In this document: one piece after another, positions 1 to 8,702 of the stretch
Position numbering within the stretch: the stretch's first letter is position 1
How the letters are laid out: every line of letters begins with the position of its first letter
NCBI RefSeq assembly: GCF_028752835.1
Contig: NZ_CP087952.1
Coordinates: 2,027,041-2,091,040, forward strand
Direction of reading: 5' to 3'
Origin: Desulfosarcina sp. BuS5
Lineage (GTDB): Bacteria; Desulfobacterota; Desulfobacteria; Desulfobacterales; BuS5
Length of the DNA stretch: 64,000 bases
Notes under the pieces: generated by a model
Databases searched by the model: none
The model's input: only the letters and a program-made list of their open reading frames with translations
Told to the model about the DNA's origin: nothing
Position numbers and translations under genes: made by a program

Positions 1-527
1 CAGCTTTCAGGACCTCTCCTGGATTTCCAGTGATTCACAAAAACAATAAATGGCGCTCCTTCTATATTAAGAGTAATCTTTAAAATATTTCTGGCAGAAT
101 CATTATCAACTTTTATTTCCTTTTTATTTATAATTGGAAATTTTGAAATAACTGCACATTTAACTGAAGTCGGTTTTGCTGCTGCTATTTTATAATATGG
201 ATAATTAACAGCATTGTGTTTCAACCTTTCAACCAACAAAATCAGCGCTTTTCTTGATTCAATTTCCTGCAATGCCACCACCTCGGCATTCAGCCCCTTG
301 ATTACCCGGGCCAGGTTTGATATTTTTTTATCAAGCATCTTTTTGGTCCATCCATAATGATTATAGGGCAGATATGCCGAATATTCCGTTCCGTCTCTAT
401 CAAGATCAAAGAGATTTTCAACATTATAGCTGGCTATTTTGAATGTTACCGCTTCAATTGATGTCAGAAAGCCAAAAAAAAGCAGTGTAGATGCGATTAG
501 AATTTTAATTATAAGCCTTGTAAGCAT
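1..527 (-). CDS. Endonuclease/exonuclease/phosphatase-family protein, secreted or membrane-anchored (3' end off the window)
   Basis: The frame opens with ATG at 527 and runs without a stop past the left edge, giving about 175 N-terminal residues. The first ~25 residues form a hydrophobic signal sequence ending near SIEA. This is followed by hallmarks of the EEP (DNase I-like/exonuclease III) fold: ASYNVENLF (metal-binding Asn), then EVVALQEIES (catalytic Glu), and VFVNHWKSRRG (conserved His region) near the edge. Known family members cleave phosphodiester bonds in nucleic acids or other phosphodiesters. An exported member most likely acts on extracellular or periplasmic DNA, but the substrate cannot be read from this fragment. 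It is divergent from the downstream tRNA-Thr. Confidence 0.8.
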   Translation of the reverse strand, partial: MLTRLIIKILIASTLLFFGFLTSIEAVTFKIASYNVENLFDLDRDGTEYSAYLPYNHYGWTKKMLDKKISNLARVIKGLNAEVVALQEIESRKALILLVERLKHNAVNYPYYKIAAAKPTSVKCAVISKFPIINKKEIKVDNDSARNILKITLNIEGAPFIVFVNHWKSRRGPES

Positions 528-580
528 ATTTTTAACTTGACCCTTAGAAATTATGCATGATACATTTTAAAATTATCTAC

Positions 581-653
581 GCCGATGTAGCTCAGTTGGT
601 AGAGCAGCTGATTCGTAATCAGCAGGTCTGCGGTTCAATTCCGCACATCGGCT
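581..653 (+). tRNA. tRNA-Thr (anticodon CGT)
   Basis: A 73-nt cloverleaf: 7-bp acceptor stem (GCCGATG / CATCGGC), D arm with AGTTGG, anticodon loop TTCGTAA giving anticodon CGT, T arm with TTCAATT and discriminator T. The 3' CCA is not encoded. It would read ACG codons. Confidence 0.95.
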
Positions 654-932
654 TCATTCTTAATCAAAAAAATCCACTAATCATACAAATCACAGTTAAT
701 AGATTCTCACCAGTACTTCATCGCTCATCAGTTTTCACCAAACAATTTCTTTGTATAAATTTATATTTTTAATGTCAATTATGTTCTCAGGTTTTTTCCC
801 TTGCTGCTCATAGGGAAATTGAGTTGTTCTCAATGAATATTTAGTGTACTAATGTTATTGTATCACCTTAAGGTTTACAGGTAATTGCAATTCAACATAA
901 TGATTCGTTTTTTTCTTAAAATCTGAAATCCA

Positions 933-1295
933 ATGAAAGATATCATCCAAAAGGTATTAACAAAACATAAAGACCGGATCTTGTTTGCATATCTATTCGG
1001 TTCTCATGTACAAGGGACAGCCTCAAAATCCAGCGATATCGACATTGCTGTCCTTTTGAAGGCTTACTTGGGGGAATCTTATTTTGAAGCATTCGATATA
1101 TTAGGTAACAACGGTATCCTTGATCCTGAATTTGCCTATTCTTTTGAAAAAATTGCAGGTTTTCGAAATTTTCTTGCCCATGATTATGGCAGAATTGAAG
1201 CAAGTGTTATATGCGGAAAGGTTATTGACAGTTTTCCGGATGTGAGAAAGTATATTTTACAGATTCAAAAAAATTGTATAAAAGCGAATCATTAG
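933..1295 (+). CDS. Hybrid MNT nucleotidyltransferase / HEPN (HepT-like) protein, probable fused remnant of an MntA-HepT toxin-antitoxin pair
   Basis: The first ~42 residues carry the MNT nucleotidyltransferase signature: FGSH at 22-25 followed by SDIDIAV with Asp35 and Asp37. From about residue 48 the sequence is instead like the C-terminal half of a HepT/DUF86 HEPN protein (EAFDILGNNGILDPE then GFRNFLAHDY), with the Rx4-6H ribonuclease motif R78...H83 and the adjacent Tyr85. Normal MntA antitoxins are ~100-140 aa and HepT toxins ~130-140 aa in two separate genes. Here 120 aa hold the front of one and the back of the other in one uninterrupted frame. The simplest reading (inference) is an in-frame internal deletion joining the two genes, leaving an antitoxin-less, probably inactive remnant. 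A genuine minimal fusion cannot be excluded. Confidence 0.7.
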   Translation: MKDIIQKVLTKHKDRILFAYLFGSHVQGTASKSSDIDIAVLLKAYLGESYFEAFDILGNNGILDPEFAYSFEKIAGFRNFLAHDYGRIEASVICGKVIDSFPDVRKYILQIQKNCIKANH

Positions 1296-1345
1296 GGAAT
1301 TAATCAATTTAAGGAAATATATTTGGAATGTAAAAGAGTCTGTTT

Positions 1346-3547
1346 ATGCTTGTAAATCTTGATGGCCAGATTGAAAGGATAACTTACTGCAATGAGGAGA
1401 ACGGTTTTACTATTGCCCGGCTTAAGGTCTTTGGGCAGAGAGACCTTGTTACGGTTGTCGGGAATTTGATGTCCCCGACACCCGGGGCAATTCTTAAAAT
1501 GGAGGGGGAATGGTCTGTTCATCCAAAATTCGGTGAACAGTTTAAGGTGGTTAATTATAAGACGGATGTTCCCGCTACTCTTTATGGTATAAAAAAATAT
1601 CTCGGCTCAGGCCTTATTAAGGGTATCGGGCCTGTAATGGCCGGACGGATAGTAAAGAGATTTTCCAAAAAAACCATTAATATTATTGAACATAATATTG
1701 AAAAATTGGTTGAGGTTGATGGTATCGGCAAAAAACGTGTCGCCATGATAGAAAAGGCGTGGGAAGAGCAGAAAGAGATCAGGGATGTCATGCTTTTTCT
1801 TCAGACGCACGGTGTGAGTTCAGGTTATGCGGTAAAGATTTTCAGGGAGTACGGAAATAATTCCGTCCTGGTGGTTACTGAAAATCCATATCGTCTGGCG
1901 GAGGATATTTACGGAATAGGATTCATAACAGCCGATACTATAGCAGAAAAGCTCGGATTTTCCAAAGATTCCGAGCAAAGGATTGAGGCAGGAATACTCT
2001 ATGTCCTGCATCAGCTTTCTGATGAGGGACATGTATATTATCCCTATGAAGAGCTGATAAAGAAGAGCCGGGAGATACTTACGGTTGAGAGGGATGTTGT
2101 TGTTGATGCGATAGCAGCAATTGCTGTTAATAAGAAAATAGTTATTGAGGACTTGAATTCCGGTATTGAAAAATTTGCTGTAAATAACAAGGCTGTATAT
2201 CTTGCAAAGTTTTATCTGTGCGAGACCAGGATTGCCGGCATGATAAAGAGGCTTGTTTTTTCACCTGGCTGCATGCGTAGTATTGATATTGATAGTGCTG
2301 TGGCGTGGGTTCAGGAACAGCTCTCCATACAGCTTGCTGAAAAACAGATTGAAGCGGTTGCCGGTTCCTGTGAAAATAAGATGATGATTATTACAGGCGG
2401 ACCTGGTACCGGCAAGACCACCATAATCAACGCTATCTTAAAAATTTTTTCTAAAATAACAGGCCGTATTATGCTTGCGGCACCCACCGGCAGAGCCGCA
2501 AAACGGATGAGCGAAACCACCGGTTATGGAGCAAAAACAATTCATAGGCTGCTTGAATACAGTTTTGCAAACGGCGGGTTTCAGAAAAATGAAAAAAAAA
2601 CGTTAAATTGTGATCTTCTAATTATAGATGAAGCATCAATGATAGATACTGTCATTATGTATCATCTTTTAAAAGCGATACCACCGGAAGCCACATTTAT
2701 TCTCGTGGGTGATGTTAATCAGCTGCCCTCTGTAGGTGCGGGTAACATATTAAATGATATCATCGGGTCGGGTTTAGTGCCTGTTGTAAAACTTAACGAG
2801 ATTTTTCGTCAGGCCAGGGAAAGCCGGATTATTGTAAATGCTCACAGGATAAATAAAGGTATGATGCCTTACTTGATATCAAAAGATAAAAAGAATGATT
2901 TTTATTTTATTGAACAGGAAGATCCCGAGAGGGTGCTTGATATTATTTTAAGACTGGTAAAGGACAGGGTGCCAAGTTCATTCGGTTTCGATTCTGTAAA
3001 TGATATTCAGGTGTTATCCCCCATGCACAGGGGCGTGGCAGGAGCCGCTAATCTTAATATTAAATTACAGGAAGCATTAAATTCCTCCGGAACCGGGATT
3101 ATACGGGGAAGCAGGAATTTCAGAGTAAATGATAAAGTAATGCAGGTAAGGAATAATTATGACAAGAATGTGTTTAATGGCGATATAGGAAGAATTATAC
3201 GAGTGTCGACCGAGGATCAGGAGGTTACGATTTCCTTTGACGGCAGAAGAATAACCTATGATTTTAATGACCTTGATGAACTCGTGCTCGCCTATGCGGT
3301 TTCAGTTCATAAATCACAGGGTTCGGAATATCCTGTTGTAGTTATACCTGTTCTTACCCAGCATTATATGCTTCTCCAGCGCAATCTTATTTATACGGCA
3401 GTAACCAGGGGGCGGAGGCTTGTTGTTATCGTAGGTACGAAAAAAGCCATGGCAATAGCAGTAAAGAACGACAAGACCCATAGGAGATATACTTATCTGA
3501 AAGAAAGACTAACCCCTATTAAAAAAGGAGTGAAGAGTTGTGATTGA
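1346..3547 (+). CDS. recD2: RecD2-type ATP-dependent DNA helicase
   Basis: A 733-aa SF1B 5'-3' helicase of the RecD2 class, which acts without RecBC. The N-terminal ~330 residues contain the RecD2 OB-like and helix-hairpin-helix region (for example GSGLIKGIGPVMAGRI and VDGIGKKRVAMI). Motif I/Walker A is GGPGTGKT at 351-358 and motif II is IDEAS with Asp428-Glu429. The C-terminal UvrD-like motif VHKSQGSEYPVV lies near 650, followed by VTRGRR. Length fits the family (700-750 aa). It overlaps the next gene by 8 bp, suggesting co-transcription. Known RecD2 proteins act in DNA repair and replication-fork maintenance. Confidence 0.95.
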   Translation: MLVNLDGQIERITYCNEENGFTIARLKVFGQRDLVTVVGNLMSPTPGAILKMEGEWSVHPKFGEQFKVVNYKTDVPATLYGIKKYLGSGLIKGIGPVMAGRIVKRFSKKTINIIEHNIEKLVEVDGIGKKRVAMIEKAWEEQKEIRDVMLFLQTHGVSSGYAVKIFREYGNNSVLVVTENPYRLAEDIYGIGFITADTIAEKLGFSKDSEQRIEAGILYVLHQLSDEGHVYYPYEELIKKSREILTVERDVVVDAIAAIAVNKKIVIEDLNSGIEKFAVNNKAVYLAKFYLCETRIAGMIKRLVFSPGCMRSIDIDSAVAWVQEQLSIQLAEKQIEAVAGSCENKMMIITGGPGTGKTTIINAILKIFSKITGRIMLAAPTGRAAKRMSETTGYGAKTIHRLLEYSFANGGFQKNEKKTLNCDLLIIDEASMIDTVIMYHLLKAIPPEATFILVGDVNQLPSVGAGNILNDIIGSGLVPVVKLNEIFRQARESRIIVNAHRINKGMMPYLISKDKKNDFYFIEQEDPERVLDIILRLVKDRVPSSFGFDSVNDIQVLSPMHRGVAGAANLNIKLQEALNSSGTGIIRGSRNFRVNDKVMQVRNNYDKNVFNGDIGRIIRVSTEDQEVTISFDGRRITYDFNDLDELVLAYAVSVHKSQGSEYPVVVIPVLTQHYMLLQRNLIYTAVTRGRRLVVIVGTKKAMAIAVKNDKTHRRYTYLKERLTPIKKGVKSCD

Positions 3548-4010
3548 AATTAAAATCCCCGGGTACAGGACTTTGCAACTGAAGCATATTGTAATGGATT
3601 ACAACGGCACCTTGTCCTGTGACGGTTACCTGATTGAAGGCGTTGGTGAAAGATTAAAAATTCTTGCGAATGATATTAAACTCCATGTTCTTACGGCGGA
3701 TACATTCGGCAGGGCCGCATCCCGGCTTAAAGGAATACCGGCTCTATTATCGATACTTCCGCTTGACAATCAGGACACCGGAAAACTCGATTATGTTAAA
3801 AAGCTGGGGCCGGATTTTTCGGTATGTATAGGAAACGGCAGAAACGACCGCCTTATGCTTAAAGGTGCTGTGCTGGGCATAGCGCTTATACAGGAGGAAG
3901 GAGCGTCAGTCGAAACCCTTCTGTCTGCGGATGTAGTTTGCAAGGATATCCTGGCGGCCCTTGATCTTTTGACCAAGACTAAACGTCTTGTCGCGACGCT
4001 GCGGTCCTGA
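3540..4010 (+). CDS. HAD-superfamily phosphatase (soluble P-type-ATPase-like family)
   Basis: A 156-aa HAD hydrolase lacking a cap domain. Motif I is MDYNGTL (nucleophile Asp19, with Asn in place of the usual second Asp), motif II is LTADT, and motif IV is GNGRND, giving the metal-binding acidic residues. The DxNGT variant is what I recall as typical of the small soluble family related to the P-domain of P-type ATPases. The start is GTG at 3540, preceded by AAAGGAG and overlapping the recD2 stop, so translation is probably coupled. Natural substrate unknown. Confidence 0.85.
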   Translation: MIEIKIPGYRTLQLKHIVMDYNGTLSCDGYLIEGVGERLKILANDIKLHVLTADTFGRAASRLKGIPALLSILPLDNQDTGKLDYVKKLGPDFSVCIGNGRNDRLMLKGAVLGIALIQEEGASVETLLSADVVCKDILAALDLLTKTKRLVATLRS

Positions 4011-4116
4011 TTGAGGTCCTGATTGAAAGAATGGATAGTCATGCTATGAAGGATAGAGATTATTATTTCTATAAATTTAGATTCCGGTTTAATTCTTTAA
4101 AGTGGGAGGAGATAAT

Positions 4117-5460
4117 ATGAAAGAAGCAGATGTGGTGATTTTAGGTGGATTATCAGGTATTTCCGCGGGGATAAGCTGCAGAAGGCATTATCCTGATAAA
4201 AAGGTCATTTTAATCAGAAAAGAAGGCACTGTTCTTGTTCCATGCGGTATTCCATATATTTACGGCACAGTTGGGGGGCCTGAACATAATGTTATTCCTG
4301 ACGGACTTTTGGAAAAAAACGGCATAGAACTGATAAAGGGTGAAGCCGTGGGAGTGGATCGTGAAAAAAAAATTATCAGTCTTTCAGGCGGAGAAACCGT
4401 CGGGTATGAAAAATTGGTTTTTGCGACTGGTTCAGGGCCGCTGATACCTCCCATTCAAGGAATTAACAAGAAAAATGTGTTTCCCGTAAAAAAGGATTTT
4501 ATTTATTTAGCTAACCTCTTGAATGCGGTTGACAAAGCAGAAAATATTGTCATTATCGGCGGCGGTTTCATAGGTATGGAATTTGCCGATGAGTGCCGTA
4601 AGGGCAGAAACGTTGCAATAACAGTTATAGAGGCATTGCCGCGCTGTTTGCAAAATGCCATGGATGATGAATTCTGTGATGAGGCCCAGGCAAAGATAGA
4701 AGAAACCGGGGTAAAGATCATGGTGAATGAAAAGGTTGAGAGCATCCTTGGTGATGAAGAGGTTACCGGTGTAAAACTGGCAAGCGGCAATGAATTGAAG
4801 GCGGACATGATAATTCTCGGGATAGGGGCCGTCCCCAATACTGGGCTCGCAAAAAAAACAGGCCTGGAATTAGGATTCAGAAATACGATCAAGGTTGATC
4901 GTTATATGAGAACCTATACCGATCCGGATATTTTTGCATGTGGTGACTGTGCTGAAAAAGTTTCATTCTTTGACGGAAAACCGGTCGGTGTCATGCTTGC
5001 TTCGATTGCCACTTCAGAGGCACGAATTGCCGGGGCTAATCTATTCTCTCCAACCCATAATAATTGTGGCGCCATCAGTGTTTTTTCCACAGTTATCAAT
5101 GAAAGGGCATTTGCTGTTGCAGGCCTTACCGAGAGACATACAAAACAAACAGGGGCGGAAGTTGTCATTACAACAGCAGAGGCGCCGGACACACATCCCG
5201 CCGGCATGCCCGATTCCACCCTTACAAAGGTGAGGCTTGTCTTTGCTAAAAATACCGGAATTATTCTCGGAGGCTCTTTGTCCGGCGGTAAGCCGGTGGG
5301 AGAAATGGTGAATGTACTCAGCGCATGCATCATGCACAAAATGACGGCAAACGATATAGTCAAATTCCAGATGGGAACACATCCCGCCCTGACTTCGTCG
5401 CCGTTAATTTATCCTATTGTGAACGCTGCTTGCAAGGCTGTTATTCCACTAACACATTGA
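4117..5460 (+). CDS. FAD-dependent pyridine nucleotide-disulfide oxidoreductase (CoA-disulfide reductase / NADH oxidase-like)
   Basis: A 447-aa flavoprotein. ATG at 4117 is chosen because GGGAGGA lies 7 nt upstream; an in-frame GTG at 4102 would put that ribosome site inside the gene. Order: N-terminal FAD Rossmann motif (VVILGGLSGISAG, slightly degenerate), single redox Cys in VLVPCGIPY, NAD(P)H motif VIIGGGFIGME, FAD-binding DIFACGDCAE, then a dimerisation domain. The single Cys at the N-terminal position is the pattern of CoA-disulfide reductases, NADH oxidases and Npsr (CoA-persulfide/polysulfide reductases), not of two-Cys dithiol reductases. A role in thiol/persulfide or NADH metabolism is likely; the exact acceptor is not determinable. 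Confidence 0.85.
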   Translation: MKEADVVILGGLSGISAGISCRRHYPDKKVILIRKEGTVLVPCGIPYIYGTVGGPEHNVIPDGLLEKNGIELIKGEAVGVDREKKIISLSGGETVGYEKLVFATGSGPLIPPIQGINKKNVFPVKKDFIYLANLLNAVDKAENIVIIGGGFIGMEFADECRKGRNVAITVIEALPRCLQNAMDDEFCDEAQAKIEETGVKIMVNEKVESILGDEEVTGVKLASGNELKADMIILGIGAVPNTGLAKKTGLELGFRNTIKVDRYMRTYTDPDIFACGDCAEKVSFFDGKPVGVMLASIATSEARIAGANLFSPTHNNCGAISVFSTVINERAFAVAGLTERHTKQTGAEVVITTAEAPDTHPAGMPDSTLTKVRLVFAKNTGIILGGSLSGGKPVGEMVNVLSACIMHKMTANDIVKFQMGTHPALTSSPLIYPIVNAACKAVIPLTH

Positions 5461-5545
5461 TTCAATAAAATATTTTGGATCATAGCGGATTATTGTGGAA
5501 ATTCTATTTCTTGAGCATATACTAATTAAACTATGCCATCAGGTA

Positions 5546-5604
5546 TTAGCTTTTAGCTGTTAGTTATTAGCTTTTAGCGTCAATACCTAACAGCTAAAAG
5601 CTAA
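5546..5604. repeat. 18-bp perfect inverted repeat in intergenic spacer
   Basis: Arms at 5546-5563 (TTAGCTTTTAGCTGTTAG) and 5587-5604 are exact reverse complements with a 23-nt spacer. The same 'TTAGCTTTTAGC' module is repeated within the left arm region (5567-5578) and, in inverted form, again at ~5606-5617. It looks like an intergenic palindromic repeat and not a gene; it sits just before the convergent terminator. Confidence 0.7.
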
Positions 5605-5640
5605 GTGCTAATAGCTGTTCATCGATGAACCAATATTTTA

Positions 5641-5680
5641 AAGAGTTCGGCTGGTTGCGTCCGGCCGAACTCTTTACTTT
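5641..5680. terminator. Bidirectional Rho-independent terminator between convergent genes
   Basis: Stem AAGAGTTCGGC (5641-5651) pairs with GCCGAACTCTT (5664-5674), extended by CTGG/CCGG-type pairs around a short loop, with T-rich sequence on the right and A-rich sequence on the left. It separates the + strand flavoprotein gene from the - strand HdrD-like gene and can serve both. Confidence 0.85.
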
Positions 5681-5687
5681 ACTTCAA

Positions 5688-7007
5688 TTATAACGCAGTT
5701 TCAGGATGAAATACAGCAACTTCCTTTAAATCGTCACCCAGATATTCCCGTTCGTTTGGACCGAGTATCCCAAGGGAAAGGCAAATCAAAGTCCATAGAT
5801 GGACAACAGGGTAGTGGCCTCCATAATGTTCGCTAAGTTTGTGAATCTGATCATGACAATTATGACAACCTGCTATACAGTAATCGGCTCCTGTTGCCTT
5901 AATCTGCTCATCTTTAATCTTACCGAAAGCAAGTCGCTGCTCATTAAAACCTGACTGGAGAAAACCGCCGCCGCCGCCACAGCAAAAATTATTTGACCTG
6001 TTTGGAGTCATGTCAATGAAATTTTCTTCTCCAACTATCGATTTTACAACAAAACGCAAATCTTCAGCTACAGGATCTCCATAACTTTTGCGAATAATCT
6101 GGCAAGGATCTTGTACCGTAAATTTAATTTTCAAATCCTTGTTCCAGTCTGAATTTACTTTAAGTTTACCCTCACGTATCCATTTGGCATAATATTGATA
6201 GATGGATACAATTTCAAGATTATGTTTAATATTGAATTTTCTCAGTCCGTCCCGGACTGCAAAGGTAGCGTGACCTCATTCAGTATTAAGATAAACTTTG
6301 CATCCAAGTTCCTGGGCATGATCGGCACTTGTTTTAATAATATGTTTCCATGCATCATCGTCAGCAAGAAACATACAGTAATTTTCTCCGCCCCACCCCT
6401 TGCTGCCGTATGTCCAGTTTGCTCCAGCAAGGTGCAAAATTTTCCAGAGCGGAACCATCTCGTCAGGTTCGGTTACAGGCTCTCTGGAATTCTGGTTTAA
6501 AAAGAATTCTGCTCCTTGTTTATCAACCGGCGCTTCCATATCGGCAAATTCAGGCTGTGCCTCCTTATATTCCTCAAGAACATCTTCAACCACAAATGTA
6601 AAATCTTCAGGAGTTGCTCCCATGGCACTGCAAGAGTCATTTCTCAAGGCCATATCACAAGAACCGAGAATCCCTTTTGGACGTTTTTCCCTGGGCCTGA
6701 GTTGCCTGGCATAATGTACCAGTTGTGGAATATTAATTTCCATGGGGCAGACATAAATGCATCTTTGACATAAGGTACACATCCACGGCCAATTCGATTT
6801 AATAATCTCTTCATCCATTCCCAGCGCAGCCATCCGAAGAAATTTTCTGGGATCCATGTCCTCCAGGCCTGTTGCGGGGCATCCTGAAGAGCATGCCCCG
6901 CATGTAAGACAAAGGTTAAGATTTCCGCCATCAGGGAGGATTTCCTTAACCTTGTCTATAAAATAACTTTTTTCCTTTTTCCCAAGCTTTATAGCTTCCT
7001 TAGCCAT
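5688..7007 (-). CDS. HdrD/DsrK-like heterodisulfide-reductase-type Fe-S oxidoreductase, probable selenoprotein (in-frame TGA = Sec)
   Basis: Read from ATG 7007 (preceded by GGGGG) to 5688 this is one 440-codon frame interrupted only by TGA at 6278-6276 (codon 244). The N-terminus has two [4Fe-4S] motifs, CLTCGACSSGCP and CTLCQRCIYVCP (HdrC-like). The first CCG domain has C-X32 before the TGA, in context NTE-(TGA)-GHATF, matching the CGHA motif of HdrD/DsrK-type proteins with Sec replacing Cys. After the TGA the frame continues with normal family sequence: a second CCG domain FCCGGGGG and CIAGCHNCH. A hairpin suited to a bacterial SECIS lies 15 nt after the TGA. CCG domains bind the noncubane [4Fe-4S] clusters that reduce disulfides. 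It is the last gene of the metV-metF-hdrA operon and is probably the electron-accepting or donating partner of the HdrA-like flavoproteins. Standard gene calling would split it into 6276-7007 and 5688-6134. Confidence 0.88.
6243..6278 (-). promoter_or_regulatory. Sec-encoding TGA with downstream bacterial SECIS-like hairpin
   Basis: On the - strand TGA (6278-6276) is followed by 15-16 nt and then CAGTCC-GGGAC-GGACTG (6259-6243): a perfect 6-bp stem with a 5-nt loop containing G residues. Known bacterial SECIS elements place a small stem-loop with a guanine in the apical loop roughly 16-37 nt after the UGA, bound by SelB. Spacing and loop fit; the fold has not been computed. Confidence 0.75.
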
Positions 7008-7046
7008 TTGTATAAACCCCCTAAATATTTTTTTTTAACGCGAGCC

Positions 7047-8702
7047 TTAAGCTAAATTGTTTATAGTTTTTTCCATGTCGCAAACAATAGCAGAAAATCG
7101 ACTCCCTGTATTGGAAGCCAGGGTGGCAAACTGCAGCCGTTCTTTTCCGAAACCGGATTCCTCCAGCATGCGATGAGCATCGTCGACACGCCATTCGGCA
7201 AAAATATTTCCCCGTTCGGATTTACAATTTCCATTATGACAAGTCAAAACAAGGACCCCGTCTGCACCTTCTACAAAAGCGGTCAATATATAGTCCAGAT
7301 CAATTTTTCCGGCACATGGCACTTTTACCATTTTCAGGCCCTCGGGAACCGGCATATTAAATGTTTTTGCCATCACCCCGGCTTCAAAAGCAGAGTTCCG
7401 GCAGCAAAAAGCGACAATTTGGGGAGCTTTCGCATCAGGTTCAATCGATTGTTTAATCTCCTCTTTCAGGTCGGTATCTGTAAAGCCGCCAACCTGGATT
7501 GCATCCATCGGGCATTCACTAGCACAGATACCGCAAGCCTGACAGGCAAGGGGAGATATGACAGCCTTGTTGTCTTCATCCCAATAAATGGCTCCATGCG
7601 GGCAGCAACGGTAACAGGTAATGCAGAATACACATTTGCCGGTGTCGACAATACCTCTTTCTTTCGGTGCCATCCTTGTGCCGTCACCCAGGAGATTTTT
7701 TACTCCAAGAACAACATTGGCGGCATCTGTTATTTCCAAAGGCAGATTTTGCACTTCGCGGCTCGCGCCTATAACAAAAATGCCTTCCCGGTTGGAAGAA
7801 ACAGGAAAACGGTGAACATTATCTTTTTGCATAAGCCCGGCCGCTTCCATATCTATACGCAAAAGTCCGGCCAGTTCGTCATTACTTTGACCTGGGCAGA
7901 TTTCTTCCTCAACGACCAGTAAGTCGGGGGAAAGTTCCATATCCTGCCTTAATACAGGATCGAAAAAAGTGATTTTTTTTCCGTCCTGGCTGATCTCCGG
8001 CATTTGGGGCAGTTTAAAGTATGTGGCCCCATTATCCCTGCTCTCTTTATAGATCCTTTCCAAAGAGTCTGAGGCTACCTTTAAATCACCGGCATAAACA
8101 TAAGCAGTGCAGCCTTCAATCTGTTCAATTGCAAGAATGCTGCGGACAAGTCTCTCCATCACAATCGGATATCCATAATTCCCGAAACCCAGAAGAAAAG
8201 CAACTGTTTTACCTGCCAGCTTTTCCCTGGCGGATTGATCCCCTGCAGCCAGCATCTCTTCAAGGCTGGACTGGGTTATAACATTGTCTGATAGGGAAAG
8301 CTGATATTTATCATTCAAGGGCTTGATGGTAAAACCGGTCGCGATCACGATAGCGCCTGTTTTTTTTCCAATGATCCCGTCTTTATTTTCCAGTTTAAGA
8401 TTAAAATCACCTGGAACACCGTTAACCCCGACTAAATTTGTATCGGTCAGGATTTCAATCCGGCTGTTTGATAATACCTCTTTTTCAAGCTCTTTAAGAC
8501 CGGTAATATCCTGCTCACCTAATCCGGTCAGCAGCTCTTTTTTTTGAATATCAATCCCGGAGTTACTCTCAATCAGGCATACCTTATATCCGCAGGCTGC
8601 AATTCCCGCTGCCGCCTTTAAGCCTGCAGCGCTGCCGCCTACAATCAGAACTTCGGTATTGACGGTTATTTTTTCCATATCATTATTTGTCATATCATTC
8701 AT
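7047..8702 (-). CDS. HdrA/QmoB-like FAD and Fe-S protein with C-terminal MvhD-like domain
   Basis: 551 aa. Order: N-terminal FAD motif VLIVGGSAAGLKAA; mid-region second dinucleotide-type segment; two [4Fe-4S] ferredoxin motifs CVFCITCYRCCP and CQACGICASECP (~370-405); C-terminal MvhD-type domain from ~430 with FCC, VPCAGKID and LTCHNGNC. HdrA plus MvhD fusion is the layout of QmoB and of bifurcating HdrA-type proteins, although QmoB is usually longer (~750 aa). The usual CCxxC of MvhD reads FCCRNS here, so one cluster ligand seems changed. It overlaps the upstream gene by 4 bp (ATGA), implying translational coupling and a stoichiometric complex. Likely role (inference): routes electrons between MetF, the HdrD-like selenoprotein and ferredoxin/NAD. 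Confidence 0.85.
   Translation of the reverse strand: MNDMTNNDMEKITVNTEVLIVGGSAAGLKAAAGIAACGYKVCLIESNSGIDIQKKELLTGLGEQDITGLKELEKEVLSNSRIEILTDTNLVGVNGVPGDFNLKLENKDGIIGKKTGAIVIATGFTIKPLNDKYQLSLSDNVITQSSLEEMLAAGDQSAREKLAGKTVAFLLGFGNYGYPIVMERLVRSILAIEQIEGCTAYVYAGDLKVASDSLERIYKESRDNGATYFKLPQMPEISQDGKKITFFDPVLRQDMELSPDLLVVEEEICPGQSNDELAGLLRIDMEAAGLMQKDNVHRFPVSSNREGIFVIGASREVQNLPLEITDAANVVLGVKNLLGDGTRMAPKERGIVDTGKCVFCITCYRCCPHGAIYWDEDNKAVISPLACQACGICASECPMDAIQVGGFTDTDLKEEIKQSIEPDAKAPQIVAFCCRNSAFEAGVMAKTFNMPVPEGLKMVKVPCAGKIDLDYILTAFVEGADGVLVLTCHNGNCKSERGNIFAEWRVDDAHRMLEESGFGKERLQFATLASNTGSRFSAIVCDMEKTINNLA

Noticed and set aside
6135-6275. Treating 6276-7007 and 5688-6134 as two separate genes or a nonsense pseudogene
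   Set aside because: Frame, domain continuity, Sec-for-Cys position and SECIS-like hairpin together favour a single selenoprotein.
7173-7922. 249-codon + strand frame opposite the HdrA/MvhD-like gene
   Set aside because: Shadow of a gene with clear ferredoxin and FAD motifs; no coding features of its own.
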